63,439 bases of DNA from the NCBI GenBank assembly GCA_028875575.1, contig JAPPDF010000089.1:1-63439 (forward strand). The letters are read 5' to 3'. The notes below the pieces were generated by a model. It saw only the letters and a list, made by a program, of their open reading frames with translations, had not been told where the DNA came from and searched no databases. The stretch is from Acidobacteriota bacterium. GTDB taxonomy: Bacteria > Acidobacteriota > Terriglobia > Versatilivoradales > Versatilivoraceae. The position numbers and the translations under genes are program-made. Below are positions 43,614 through 52,065 of this stretch, in pieces. Within the stretch, counting starts at the first letter, position 1. Every line of letters starts with the position of its first letter.

Positions 43614-45023
43614 ATGCTGGTTGGCATCACGGTGATGCCGGAATATTTTCAGAGCGAGTCGGTCAACGGCGTGCTCGACAGGCTGGAGAGGCTGGCCGGG
43701 GTCACCGCGGTGACCACTTCTCCCTACGTGATGGCGCCGGCAGACCGGCAGACCGGTTTCCGGGAACCGCCCATCGACGCCGGCGCCGGCAAGGTCCGGC
43801 TGCTCGACCGGACCCTGTGGGGCAAGCGTGAGCTGTGGGCGCGCACGGCCCCCAGTTTTCGCCCGGACCTCGATCTCTATCGGGGGTTGCGCTACCAGCC
43901 GCCGGCGGCGGACGATCTGACCCGGGAACAAGGTCCCCTGGTGGGGGAGTTCATCCGCAATGCGCAGTCCCGCGGATTGAAGGTTTACCTGCAGGTTCAG
44001 GCAGCCATTCCGCCCGGCTACCGGGTTCAGTTCGGTCAGCCGGAACCCGACGACTGTCCCCGACTTCCCGACGGCAGTATTCCAGGGCGCCGACTTTCGA
44101 CCAACGGCAGCCTGGCCAGCCCCCACATCCGCGACTACGCCCTGGCGCTCCTCAGGGACCTCTGCCGCCAGTATCCGACCGTGGACGGCCTGCGCCTGGA
44201 CTGGCCGGAATATCCACCCTATCTGCTGGATTCCATATTTCTCGACTTCGGCGATCACGCCCGCGGGCAAGCCCGGCGGATGGGATTCGATTTCAACCGG
44301 ATGCAAAGCGCCGCCGCCGCTCTCTACCGCCGCCTCCACGGGGAGCTCACGGACGGAGACCTGAGGATCTGTGCCGAGTCCGACAGCCTGGACGAGATTC
44401 GCCGGCGGCTGTTGCCGGCGGCCTCCGGACTGGAGGAATGGTTGCAGTTCAAGGCCGGCCTGGTCGAGTCCCTGCACGCCGGTTTTCGCCAGGCCATGAA
44501 CGAAGCCGGCGGCGAACACATGCAGTTGCGGCCCAACGCCTTTCCACCGCCCTGGAATATCCTCTCGGGCCTGGACTATAGCCGGGTAAGCCGGTACAGC
44601 TCGGCCCTTTCGGTCAAGCTCTACACCATGCACTGGCCCATGATGCTCCGTTTCTACGCGGAGCGCCTGCGCCAGACCAATCCGGGAGTGTCCGAACGGC
44701 TTCTGGTGAGAGCGCTGGCCCACCTGTTCGACACCGGCCAGGAGCCGGCTCCGACCCGGTTGGAGGACTTCCGCTATCCCACACCCGAAGAACCCCATCC
44801 GGTGGGAGAGGCCGCCCAGCACCGCAAGATCGCCCAGGCCCAACTGCAAGCCGGCAATACCCCGGTTTGCACCCTGGCGCATGCCTACGGTCCCACCGCG
44901 GACTTTCGAAGCCGCCTCCGGACGGCCCGGAGCGCCAGCCGGCACGGGTTCTGGATCAACCGCTACGGCCACCTGAGCGACGAGAAGCTGGGGATCGTGG
45001 GGGAAGTGGCGGGCCTTGCCTGA
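43614..45023 (+). CDS. Putative TIM-barrel glycoside hydrolase-like protein
   Basis: A 469-residue protein that I cannot place in a named family with confidence. It begins MLVGITVMPEYF and has features of a TIM barrel: GLKVYLQVQAAIPPGY, an acidic pair in VDGLRLDWPEYPPY after a strand (DWPE, candidate catalytic or metal-binding residues), and a later RICAESDSLDEI. Layout suggests a family like the DUF187/GHL10 glycosidases. No signal peptide. The ATG at 43614 has AAGGAG 6 bases upstream. It is 15 bases from the sulfatase gene, so the pair may act together on a sulfated saccharide. Function is inferred from context. Confidence 0.65.
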   Translation: MLVGITVMPEYFQSESVNGVLDRLERLAGVTAVTTSPYVMAPADRQTGFREPPIDAGAGKVRLLDRTLWGKRELWARTAPSFRPDLDLYRGLRYQPPAADDLTREQGPLVGEFIRNAQSRGLKVYLQVQAAIPPGYRVQFGQPEPDDCPRLPDGSIPGRRLSTNGSLASPHIRDYALALLRDLCRQYPTVDGLRLDWPEYPPYLLDSIFLDFGDHARGQARRMGFDFNRMQSAAAALYRRLHGELTDGDLRICAESDSLDEIRRRLLPAASGLEEWLQFKAGLVESLHAGFRQAMNEAGGEHMQLRPNAFPPPWNILSGLDYSRVSRYSSALSVKLYTMHWPMMLRFYAERLRQTNPGVSERLLVRALAHLFDTGQEPAPTRLEDFRYPTPEEPHPVGEAAQHRKIAQAQLQAGNTPVCTLAHAYGPTADFRSRLRTARSASRHGFWINRYGHLSDEKLGIVGEVAGLA

Positions 45024-45039
45024 AACAAAAGAAAAAAAG

Positions 45040-45085
45040 AGTTATCCACGAAGACACACGAAGATTCACGAAGGGCCACCAAGCG
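45040..45085 (+). repeat. Short repeat, family R7 (GTTATCCACGAAG... type)
   Basis: AGTTATCCACGAAGACACAC followed by GAAGATTCACGAAGGGCCAC. Similar short units (read in reverse as CTTCGTGGATAAC or CCCTTCGTGG) lie at 47160-47185, 55245-55270 and 59190-59300. It begins the spacer 45024-45458, which is otherwise filled by the R2 element at 45172-45382 and holds no gene that I can see. Confidence 0.5.
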
Positions 45086-45171
45086 TGACGGCTCTGCCGC
45101 ACTGGCAGGGCTGCGGCGCGGCAAGCGGGTGCGCTCCCCTTCGAGGAGCAAGTGTGATTGGAAGAGGAGCC

Positions 45172-45382
45172 ACCCGGGAGCGCGGGCGTCCCGCCCGCAT
45201 GCACTGCCGTTCGGTGCCGCTCAGTTTCCCTGCGATGCGGCACCCGGCCACCCTGCCGGCGGGAACGGCATGGGTCCGGCCGAAGCAGAGTCCCGGCGCC
45301 GTTGCCGGTCGACCGAGTGGAGGAGATAGCCGAAGCTGTGCCAGGACCTGTGCGGGCGGGACGCCCGCGCCCCCGGGTGGAC
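45172..45382. repeat. Palindromic element, family R2, complete copy
   Basis: An element of about 210 bp whose ends are inverted repeats: CCCGGGAGCGCGGGCGTCCC (from 45173) and GGGCGGGACGCCCGCGCCCC (to about 45375). A 120-base left part (through GGCACCCGGCCACCCTGCCG and GTCCGGCCGAAGCAGAG) also recurs in reverse at 46985-47092, on the other side of the DUF4143 ATPase gene, and partly at 3465-3546. No coding sequence inside. Confidence 0.75.
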
Positions 45383-45458
45383 ATCCACTTGCTGCGCACC
45401 GGCTTCTCGTCCTGTTCACAAGGCCCCATGGGTCCGTTGCTTCACCCTCGAATGCCCG

Positions 45459-46679
45459 CTACAGTTCGGCGAAGGGCAGAGCCGTCACTTGGGAACCGAG
45501 AGGCAGGCGCAGGTCACCCGGATGCACGACGTACCCGGGCATCGCAGCGCCCGCCATGTCGCTTTGGAATCTCCTGATGGTGTTGGCCATGGCCGGGCGC
45601 GGCGTCGCGGACAGCTTCACCTCTATCGGCACGAACCTCCCGTCGGTCTCGACCACGAAGTCCACTTCCGTTCCCACCACGGTCCTCCAGAAATAGACCC
45701 GAGGGTCGAGGCCCCGATGCGTCAGGGTCTTGACGATCTCTGAGAGCACCGCCGTTTCCATGATGGCGCCTCCCATTGGTCCTGAGGCGGCGTGTAGGGG
45801 GTCTTTGAGGCCGGCAAGGTAGCAAAGAGTTCCCACGTCCGTGAAATACACTTTCGGGGTCTTGACGAACCGTTTCCCGACATTGGCGAAGTAGGGACGC
45901 AGCACCATCACTTGGTGGGTGGCTTCGAGCAGAGAGAGCCATGCCTTGACGGTGTTGACCGCGACGCCCAGGTCCCTGGCGATATCGGTCAGATTCAGGA
46001 GCTGGGCGCTTCGAGCCGCCAGGACCCGAAGAAAATTCTGATACTGAACCAGGTCCCCGACCTGGCGCAGCATTCTCACATCCCGTTCGAGATAAGTCTG
46101 TACGTAGCCGGAATGCCAGAGCGATACACCCCGGCCGGGTTGGGTTGCAAGTTCTGGATACCCCCCTCGAAGGAATTCCTTCCACACCTTGTCGAAGAGA
46201 CGGGACGATTTCCAAGACGACTCGACTTTGCGTTCCCACGGAAGGGCCCTGTGCGGCCTTCCCTCCGCTTCCCGTCCGGAGAGTGGCAACAGGCGCAGTA
46301 CCGCCGTCCTGCCCGCCAACGACTCGGTCACCTTCTCCGAGAGCAAGAGATTCTGTGAGCCGGTGAGGAGATATTGCCCCTTCCGGCTGCGGTCGGCATC
46401 GATCCTTTCCTTGACGTAAGGCAGCAGGCCGGATGCGTACTGAACCTCATCGAAGATCACGGGAGGACGGTGCATTTCCAGGAAGCCGCGAGGATCTTGC
46501 AGAGCAATTGCGCGAACGTCCGGCGGCTCCAGAGAAACATAGCGGCAATGCTTGCCAAAGAGGCGTTGCAGAAGGGTCGTCTTGCCCGATTGCCGGGGTC
46601 CGGTCAGCACGACGGCTGGAAACTCGGCGGCCGCCTTCTCGAGGATCGGCTCCAGCGACCGTTCAATGTAATGTTGCAT
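45459..46679 (-). CDS. ATP-binding protein with AAA_14 and DUF4143 domains
   Basis: A 406-residue ATPase. Walker A is GPRQSGKTT (residues 27-35), and Walker B IFDEVQ ends near residue 80, followed by YLLTGSQNLLLSEKVTESLA. The C-terminal DUF4143 domain (after about residue 195) contains a winged-helix segment (TDIARDLGVAVNTVKAWLSL) and ends with the PD-(D/E)xK-like strand TEVDFVVETDGRFVPIEVKL, which has D and ExK in the right order. The role of these proteins is unknown; some are near mobile or toxin genes. ATG at 46679 has GGAG upstream. It lies between two R2 repeats, with no partner gene. Confidence 0.85.
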   Translation of the reverse strand: MQHYIERSLEPILEKAAAEFPAVVLTGPRQSGKTTLLQRLFGKHCRYVSLEPPDVRAIALQDPRGFLEMHRPPVIFDEVQYASGLLPYVKERIDADRSRKGQYLLTGSQNLLLSEKVTESLAGRTAVLRLLPLSGREAEGRPHRALPWERKVESSWKSSRLFDKVWKEFLRGGYPELATQPGRGVSLWHSGYVQTYLERDVRMLRQVGDLVQYQNFLRVLAARSAQLLNLTDIARDLGVAVNTVKAWLSLLEATHQVMVLRPYFANVGKRFVKTPKVYFTDVGTLCYLAGLKDPLHAASGPMGGAIMETAVLSEIVKTLTHRGLDPRVYFWRTVVGTEVDFVVETDGRFVPIEVKLSATPRPAMANTIRRFQSDMAGAAMPGYVVHPGDLRLPLGSQVTALPFAEL

Positions 46680-46839
46680 CCCGTACTCCGGCTGGTTACA
46701 GAGGCGCAATCAATGTCCACGGATCGAGTCTTGCCCGCTAGAAACGGAACAAATCGCTGATGACGCTGCCAAGTTCGCAGCCTCCGAATGAGCAGGTCGC
46801 CGATGCAATAGCGGAGTTTGTCACTGCGTAATGAAGATC

Positions 46840-46925
46840 TCGACCGTTTAAAAGTCGATATTATGCATTTATAATGCACAAAATCAACATTCTATTGAGA
46901 ACTCGGGAACAGTTTTCCGAAAGTT
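46840..46925. promoter_or_regulatory. AT-rich segment with short inverted repeat, candidate promoter region
   Basis: An AT-rich island in the spacer 46680-47232, containing GATATTATGCATTTATAATGC. TGCAT-TTATA-ATGCA forms a short inverted repeat, and TATAAT occurs at 46870-46875 on the plus strand. It is upstream of the DUF4143 ATPase gene (minus), so it may hold the promoter or an operator for that gene. No gene was found in the spacer apart from R2 sequence at 46985-47092. Confidence 0.3.
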
Positions 46926-46984
46926 GGCGGGAGTAGGGATCAGTGCGGTGGGGGACGCGGCCATGCGCCGGGGATCTCCTTCGG

Positions 46985-47092
46985 TCTGGCCGCTGAGGTT
47001 CACGCCGACAGGGTGGTGGGCTGCAGCACCGCACGGAAGTCAGCACAGGCCAAAGAAACAAGGTGCGGGCGGGACGCCCGCGCTCCCGGGGG
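46985..47092 (-). repeat. Palindrome-rich repeat, family R2, half copy (inverted)
   Basis: Reading on the minus strand: CCCGGGAGCGCGGGCGTCCC, GCCCGCACC, then later TGCGGTGCTGCAGCCCACCA and CCCTGTCGGCGTGAACCTCA. This matches the left part of the element at 45172-45290, with an intervening indel. An R7 short repeat (GGCCCTTCGTGGATTTC) lies just downstream at 47163-47185. Confidence 0.65.
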
Positions 47093-47232
47093 GAAACTCT
47101 TTTGGGGCGGTGCGTTCCGTTGAAGCAGCTCCGTCTCGCTCCGTATTCCTTACGTCGTTCATCGTGGCCCTTCGTGGATTTCTTTTTTCCCGGCGTGTCG
47201 GTCTGAGGCACAGCCGCACCACCTGGACTTCC

Positions 47233-48618
47233 CTACTTCAGCTCGCCCTCCCGGTCCAGCATCTTCAGAAGACCCTCGAAGGCATCCACCGTCCGCTGCA
47301 GGTCCTCGTCGGTATGCACTCCCGAGATCAGGCCCCCGGGCCAGGGCAGGACGTCCACTCCGTTGCAGAGGAACCCCGCCCGGGCCTTGTGCTGAAGCTG
47401 GGCGGAAGCCGCTCCCCGGAGCTTCCAGGAATCCACCCGACCGCCCATGATATCGGCAGGGCTTACCGGATCGTGGTCGGGATTGGGAAAGATGTGGAAG
47501 GCGGAGAAGTCGCCGTAGACACACCAGTCGCAGCCCAGGCGTTGGGCGACCGAGTTCATTTCCCGGCGCAGGCTGGCTCCACTGGCATTGGCCCGGGCGA
47601 TCAGATCGGTGGACTGCAGGATTTTCAAGGTGGCAATGCCGGCGCTGGCGGTGACCGGCGCCGCATTGTAGGTTCCGTAGTGCACCACCAGGGGTGGGGC
47701 CGGCCCGTTGTCCCCCTCCTGGGGGTCCATGACCTGCATCACCTCGGCCCGGCCGACCAGGGCGGCGCCCGGGTAGCCGCCGCCCACGATCTTGGCCAGG
47801 GTGGTCAGATCGGGTGTCACGCCGTAGTAACCCTGAGCCCCGCCCAGGGAACAACGGAACCCCGACACGACCTCGTCGAAGATCAGCAGGATTCCCCGCC
47901 GGGCGGTCCACTGCCGCAGCTCCGGAAGGAAAGCGGGATCGAGGGGCACCTTGCCGAACGTGGCCCCGGTCGGTTCCAGAATCACCGCGGCCACGTCGTC
48001 CCGGTCCCGGCAGAGCTCGTCCAGCAAGGACAGGTCCCCCGGCGGGCACACCAGCACGTTGTCCACGATTTCCTGCAGGATGCCCGCCGGCGGCTTGGGC
48101 CCGACGGATTCCTTGCCGAAGGCCACGTGGTCGTGCCATCCGTGGAAGTGGGTGGCAAAGCGCACCAGTTTGGGCTTGCCGGAATAGGCCCTGGCCACTC
48201 TCAGAGCCAAATGGGTCGCCTCGGTCCCACTGACCGTAAAACGGACCCGCTCGGCGCTGGGAACGAGGGACCGGATCAGTTCCGCCCACTCCAGCTCCAA
48301 TTGATGGGAAGATCCGTAGTGGGTCCCTCGGGATATCTGTTCCCGCACCGCCTCCTGGACTACGGGATGGTTATGCCCGAGCATAAGAGCCCCGTGGCCG
48401 CCGAAATAGTCCACGTACTCACGCCCGTCCACGTCCCACTTGCGGGATCCCTGAGCCCGGGAGACAAAAACGGGATGCGGCTCCAGGACCCGGGACTGGT
48501 GGGTGACGCCGCAGGGAAAGACCTGCTGCGCCCTCCTGTAGAGCTCCGCCGAGATGGGAGTGGCATCAATGTAGGACTGAAAGATTTGCGATGTCGCCTG
48601 AATGGTTCTGGTATTCAT
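47233..48618 (-). CDS. Glutamate-1-semialdehyde aminotransferase-like class III aminotransferase
   Basis: A 461-residue class III PLP aminotransferase. PLP-binding residues are Asp248 in LLIFDEVVSGFR and Lys276 in LTTLAKIVGGGYPGAAL; the early GTEATHLALRVARA and HFHGWHDHV segments match GSA aminomutase-like enzymes. It is about 30 residues longer than HemL (427-434), and catabolic homologues of this type are common, so I do not name it hemL. I set the start at ATG 48618, with CAGGGA upstream. It is followed on the minus strand by R2/R7 repeats and preceded by an HpaI-type aldolase gene (61-base gap). Confidence 0.85.
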   Translation of the reverse strand: MNTRTIQATSQIFQSYIDATPISAELYRRAQQVFPCGVTHQSRVLEPHPVFVSRAQGSRKWDVDGREYVDYFGGHGALMLGHNHPVVQEAVREQISRGTHYGSSHQLELEWAELIRSLVPSAERVRFTVSGTEATHLALRVARAYSGKPKLVRFATHFHGWHDHVAFGKESVGPKPPAGILQEIVDNVLVCPPGDLSLLDELCRDRDDVAAVILEPTGATFGKVPLDPAFLPELRQWTARRGILLIFDEVVSGFRCSLGGAQGYYGVTPDLTTLAKIVGGGYPGAALVGRAEVMQVMDPQEGDNGPAPPLVVHYGTYNAAPVTASAGIATLKILQSTDLIARANASGASLRREMNSVAQRLGCDWCVYGDFSAFHIFPNPDHDPVSPADIMGGRVDSWKLRGAASAQLQHKARAGFLCNGVDVLPWPGGLISGVHTDEDLQRTVDAFEGLLKMLDREGELK

Positions 48619-48679
48619 GGGCAATTCCCTGATCAGTGGGTTCAGTTGAGGCAAAATCTTGGGGCGCCGTGGAATGGAG

Positions 48680-49462
48680 TCAGGACTCCCGGCCGGACCG
48701 ATCCTCTCCCTTCAAGCGTTCCATTTCCCGGTCCAGGCCGTTCACCCAGAATTCCAGGTCCGAGCCCACCGTCATGAGCAGAGCGCCCCGATCGATCCAG
48801 GACCGGCAGGTCTCGGCGCTGCCCACGAAGGTGCCGAAAGGCATACCGGCTTGCCGGGCGGCTCGAAAGATCTCGTCGACCTTGCCGTCCAGCTCGGGGT
48901 GATCGCGAACCCCCAGCAATCCCATGGATTGCCGCAGGTCGTCCATCCCCATAAAGACGGCGTCCAGCCCGGGAACGCGCACAATCTCCTCGATATTTCT
49001 CACCGACTCCAGGCTCTCCATCTGAGCGACCACAGTGACCCAGTCGTTGGCCCGGGCAAAGTACTCGTTGGTCCGATGGGTGTACTCGGCCCGCAGCGGT
49101 CCGCAACCCCGTCTTCCCAAGGGAGCGTACTTGGACCACTTTACCGCCAGGGCCGCCTGTTCGGCATTTTCCACCATGGGGACCACGATGCCGTTGGCTC
49201 CCCAGTCCAGGGCCCGCTTGATCTCAGCCTCTATCAGGCCAGGGACCCGAACGATGACGTCGATCGGGGTCCCCTTGGCTGCCAGAAGCAGGGGCAGCAG
49301 ATCGCTGGAGGTCAGATGGCCGTGCTCGGTATCCAGGAACAGCCAATCGTATCCGGCGGCGGCGGCCATCTCCACAAAGGCCGGAGACCCGAAGTAGGCG
49401 ATGGTGCCCACGGCTGCCTGGCCTTCCCGAAGCTTGCGCTGCAGCTTGCCGCCGTTGAACAT
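48680..49462 (-). CDS. HpcH/HpaI aldolase family protein
   Basis: A 260-residue class II aldolase of the HpaI type. Key segments are YDWLFLDTEHGHLTSSDLLP (catalytic His), NGIVVPMVENAEQA (Glu metal ligand), VVAQMESLESV, and VFMGMDDLRQSMG (Asp metal ligand). It should split or form 2-oxo-3-deoxy acids with pyruvate or a related donor. The start at 49462 has GAGGTGACC upstream. It is adjacent to the class III aminotransferase and an SDR on the same strand, which suggests one catabolic unit. Confidence 0.9.
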   Translation of the reverse strand: MFNGGKLQRKLREGQAAVGTIAYFGSPAFVEMAAAAGYDWLFLDTEHGHLTSSDLLPLLLAAKGTPIDVIVRVPGLIEAEIKRALDWGANGIVVPMVENAEQAALAVKWSKYAPLGRRGCGPLRAEYTHRTNEYFARANDWVTVVAQMESLESVRNIEEIVRVPGLDAVFMGMDDLRQSMGLLGVRDHPELDGKVDEIFRAARQAGMPFGTFVGSAETCRSWIDRGALLMTVGSDLEFWVNGLDREMERLKGEDRSGRES

Positions 49463-49623
49463 GCGGTCACCTCACGCCAATTCTGTCAGCTGGTTATCCG
49501 ACGCCTCCCGCAGGCCGCGCGGGACCCATCCGGGACTGCATCGGAATACCAAAGAATAATGCAATGAGCCGTAGAAGCTCAACCCTGGACCGCCGTCCTC
49601 GGGGAGGGCGAGAGGGGACCGCC

Positions 49624-50412
49624 TCAAGGAATCCCCCGTCTATCGCCCCCGTCCATGTAGAGGGAACTGCCGAAGAGGTAGGAACAGGGTTCCGAAGCCA
49701 GGAAAACCACCATGCCGGCGATCTCTTCCGGTTCGGCTAAACGCCCCGCCGGCAGCTTCCGTCCGATCTCCGCCAGAATCTCGTCCACGCTTCGACCTTC
49801 GTCCGCGGCCTTGTCGCGCTGCAGATCCCTGGCGCGCTGGGTCTTGGTCAGTCCCGGACAGATGGTGTTGACCAGGATCCCATCCCCGGAGACTGCGTCG
49901 GAGAGGGCGCGGGTCATGTTCAAGACGGCGATATTGGACACGCTCAGCGGTATGTTGACTCGTGTCGGGCTGGCTCCCGCTCCTCCGGCGATGTTGACGA
50001 TCCGCCCCCACCGGTTCCGCTTCATGTGCGGAATGACCAGTTGGGCCATGCGCAGATAGCCGTAGCTTTTGAGTCCCAGCCCCTCGTCGATGACTTCGGT
50101 CGAGAGCTCCAGGATATCGGCCATCCTGGCCGCACCGGCGCAGTTCACCAGGATGTCGACTCCGGACCACCGTGCCACCGTCTCATCCACCACCCGGCTG
50201 CATCCCTCCCGCTCGGTCAGGTCGGTGGCGACCGTCCACCCCTCGCCGCCGGCCCGGTCGATCTCCGCCCTGACCTCCTCCAGCAGGGTTTGCGTGCGAG
50301 CCGTCACGCAGACCCGGGCGCCCTCCCGGGCCAGCCCCACAGCGCAACAGCGGCCGATGCCGCGGCTGCCCCCGGTAACGATGGCTCGCTTGCCCTTCAA
50401 TCCCAGATCCAT
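49624..50412 (-). CDS. SDR family oxidoreductase with altered active site
   Basis: A 262-residue SDR-fold protein. The cofactor motif TGGSRGIG (residues 13-20), NCAG and the C-terminal FGSSLYMDGGDRRGIP segment are normal. The usual YxxxK catalytic pair is missing: the segment reads VNIPLSVSNIAVLNMTRAL, with no Tyr and with Asn in the Lys position. SDR relatives lacking the usual Lys are known and may be inactive or use another mechanism. The ATG at 50412 has no strong ribosome site (ATTGGGGG type). It may be cotranscribed with the aldolase gene 161 bases downstream. Confidence 0.85.
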   Translation of the reverse strand: MDLGLKGKRAIVTGGSRGIGRCCAVGLAREGARVCVTARTQTLLEEVRAEIDRAGGEGWTVATDLTEREGCSRVVDETVARWSGVDILVNCAGAARMADILELSTEVIDEGLGLKSYGYLRMAQLVIPHMKRNRWGRIVNIAGGAGASPTRVNIPLSVSNIAVLNMTRALSDAVSGDGILVNTICPGLTKTQRARDLQRDKAADEGRSVDEILAEIGRKLPAGRLAEPEEIAGMVVFLASEPCSYLFGSSLYMDGGDRRGIP

Positions 50413-50545
50413 GGATCCCCCAGCTGAACCGAACCAACGACAGGAATCGATAGTATAATTCGCTCGTTATACAATCAACAGAGACGGGGCACCGGAACTC
50501 CTCGTAATCGCAGCCGTGCTTCAGCTTGATGCTCCCCAAGGGTCG

Positions 50546-51811
50546 ATGGCAAAAGCGACTCGAACCCACTGGACGCCAAGGATTCTAGGACTCCTGGCGT
50601 TCGCCCTGGCCTGCGGCATCCTTGCTCCTGGATGCGGCGACCAACCACTGCACTACGTCGACCTGGAACTGATCCTGGACGAGGAGGTGGTCATTGACCC
50701 TTCCGGTCAGGCCTCCGCCAACAACATGGTGCGAGGACCGGACGGCGCCATCTGGATCAACTCGACCACCACCCATCCCGGATTGTTCAAGAGCAGCGAC
50801 CGGGGCAAGACCTGGAGTTCGGTTCCCATCCGACTCGAGGACATCGAGACGCCCCAACATGTCGCCGGGTTCACCGTAACCCGGTCGGGGACGCTCTGGA
50901 TCATCCATCAGGAACCCCCCGACCGATCAGGAGACACACCCTATCCCCGGGATGCCTTTGTCTCCGTTTCTCGAGACCACGGAGCCACCTGGACCAGCAC
51001 CAGGTTGGACTTCGGCCGTTTCGCCCCCCGGGCGCCCCGGGACCCCTACACCAAAGTGGATGTCGCCTGGTGTCATCCCAACTTCATTGAGAGGCCTGAT
51101 GGAACCGTCATGTTCTCCTGCAGCATGCGCTACCCGGACTGGGAGGACTACCGGCAACCGGACCAGTCCCGCCCGGGAATCAGGGACGTGATGGTCCGTA
51201 CCACCGACGACGGCTTAACCTGGGGCGATCCAACCATCGTTCATCCCCATGCCACCGAAACGGCCTACGCCCTGAACCCCAAGCAACCGAACCACATCCT
51301 GGCGGCCACCCGAATTCAGCGCCACGCGTTGCCGGGAGAAGACCCTGAAGCCATCAAGAAAAACCTCACCGGGGTGCCCTATCCACCCAACATTCCCTGG
51401 TGCTACAAGAACGGCCTGATCTTGGAATCGATGGACGGCGGCCGGACTTTCGAGGAAGTTTCCGGCGGGTTGCTGGGCTTCGGAGCCTATCGATGGAGCG
51501 TCGTCTGGACGGAGAACGACGTCGTCCTGCTCAGCAGTAACGGCGGGCAGGAAATTGGAGAGTCCACCTTCGACGACAGCAAAGTCGTGCGCATCAGTCT
51601 GGACGGCGGCCGGACGTGGGCGGACGGCACCGCCAACGGAACCCCCAAGGTCAACCGGGCTCGGGAATTCACCATAGTCCCCGACGACCCGGCCAGCCAC
51701 TGCGTCTCGGCCACCATCGAAGTGTCGCCGAACCGTTTCCTGACCCTGCGACGATTCAGAAGCGGCGACCGGCGTTTGACCGGTGTGTTCTGGCACCTGG
51801 AGAACCGCTAG
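50546..51811 (+). CDS. Sialidase-like Asp-box lipoprotein
   Basis: A 421-residue exported beta-propeller protein. A signal peptide with lipobox-like end (LLAFALACGILAPGC) suggests a lipoprotein. Five Asp boxes are visible: SSDRGKTW, SRDHGATW, TTDDGLTW, SMDGGRTF and SLDGGRTW. It differs from the two cytoplasmic relatives at 0-3.4 kb by being secreted. The ATG at 50546 is preceded by AAGGG; a GTG at 50516 is an alternative. The TAG stop lies inside the left terminal inverted repeat of the element at 51808-52057. Confidence 0.85.
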   Translation: MAKATRTHWTPRILGLLAFALACGILAPGCGDQPLHYVDLELILDEEVVIDPSGQASANNMVRGPDGAIWINSTTTHPGLFKSSDRGKTWSSVPIRLEDIETPQHVAGFTVTRSGTLWIIHQEPPDRSGDTPYPRDAFVSVSRDHGATWTSTRLDFGRFAPRAPRDPYTKVDVAWCHPNFIERPDGTVMFSCSMRYPDWEDYRQPDQSRPGIRDVMVRTTDDGLTWGDPTIVHPHATETAYALNPKQPNHILAATRIQRHALPGEDPEAIKKNLTGVPYPPNIPWCYKNGLILESMDGGRTFEEVSGGLLGFGAYRWSVVWTENDVVLLSSNGGQEIGESTFDDSKVVRISLDGGRTWADGTANGTPKVNRAREFTIVPDDPASHCVSATIEVSPNRFLTLRRFRSGDRRLTGVFWHLENR

Positions 51812-52057
51812 CCCGCATTTCTCGCCAGGGGGCGTGATCATGGCGCAGGCATTTTCCCCTCAGCGCGTGCTCGGGAGCGAAGAGCGTAGCCGTCACTACG
51901 GTCGAGCGAGCATGGATGCGCTGAGGGAAAAAGGACAAGCCAGGGCACGCCCAGCGCCCTGTGTAACCGCAAGACGTACCAATCAGACCCATGAGGTGCT
52001 GAAAATAGATGGACTTTCCTCTATGAATCGAGCGGCCTGGTGAGAAATGCGGGCTAG
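51808..52057. mobile_element. 250-bp non-coding element with 22-bp terminal inverted repeats (MITE-like)
   Basis: Left end CTAGCCCGCATTTCTCGCCA (from 51808) and right end TGGTGAGAAATGCGGGCTAG (to 52057) are inverted repeats with one mismatch over 22 bases. A second inner inverted pair is present: TTTTCCCCTCAGCGC (about 51852) and GCGCTGAGGGAAAA (about 51919). No coding sequence or transposase is inside. The left end overlaps the stop codon of the sialidase-like gene, and the right end is 8 bases from the creatininase-like gene's stop. It could act as a two-way transcription terminator for this convergent pair. Confidence 0.75.
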
Positions 52058-52065
52058 CCCGACCC

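Noticed and set aside
47233-48618. Naming the class III aminotransferase hemL
   Set aside because: The protein is longer than HemL and is among catabolic genes, with no other heme synthesis gene nearby.
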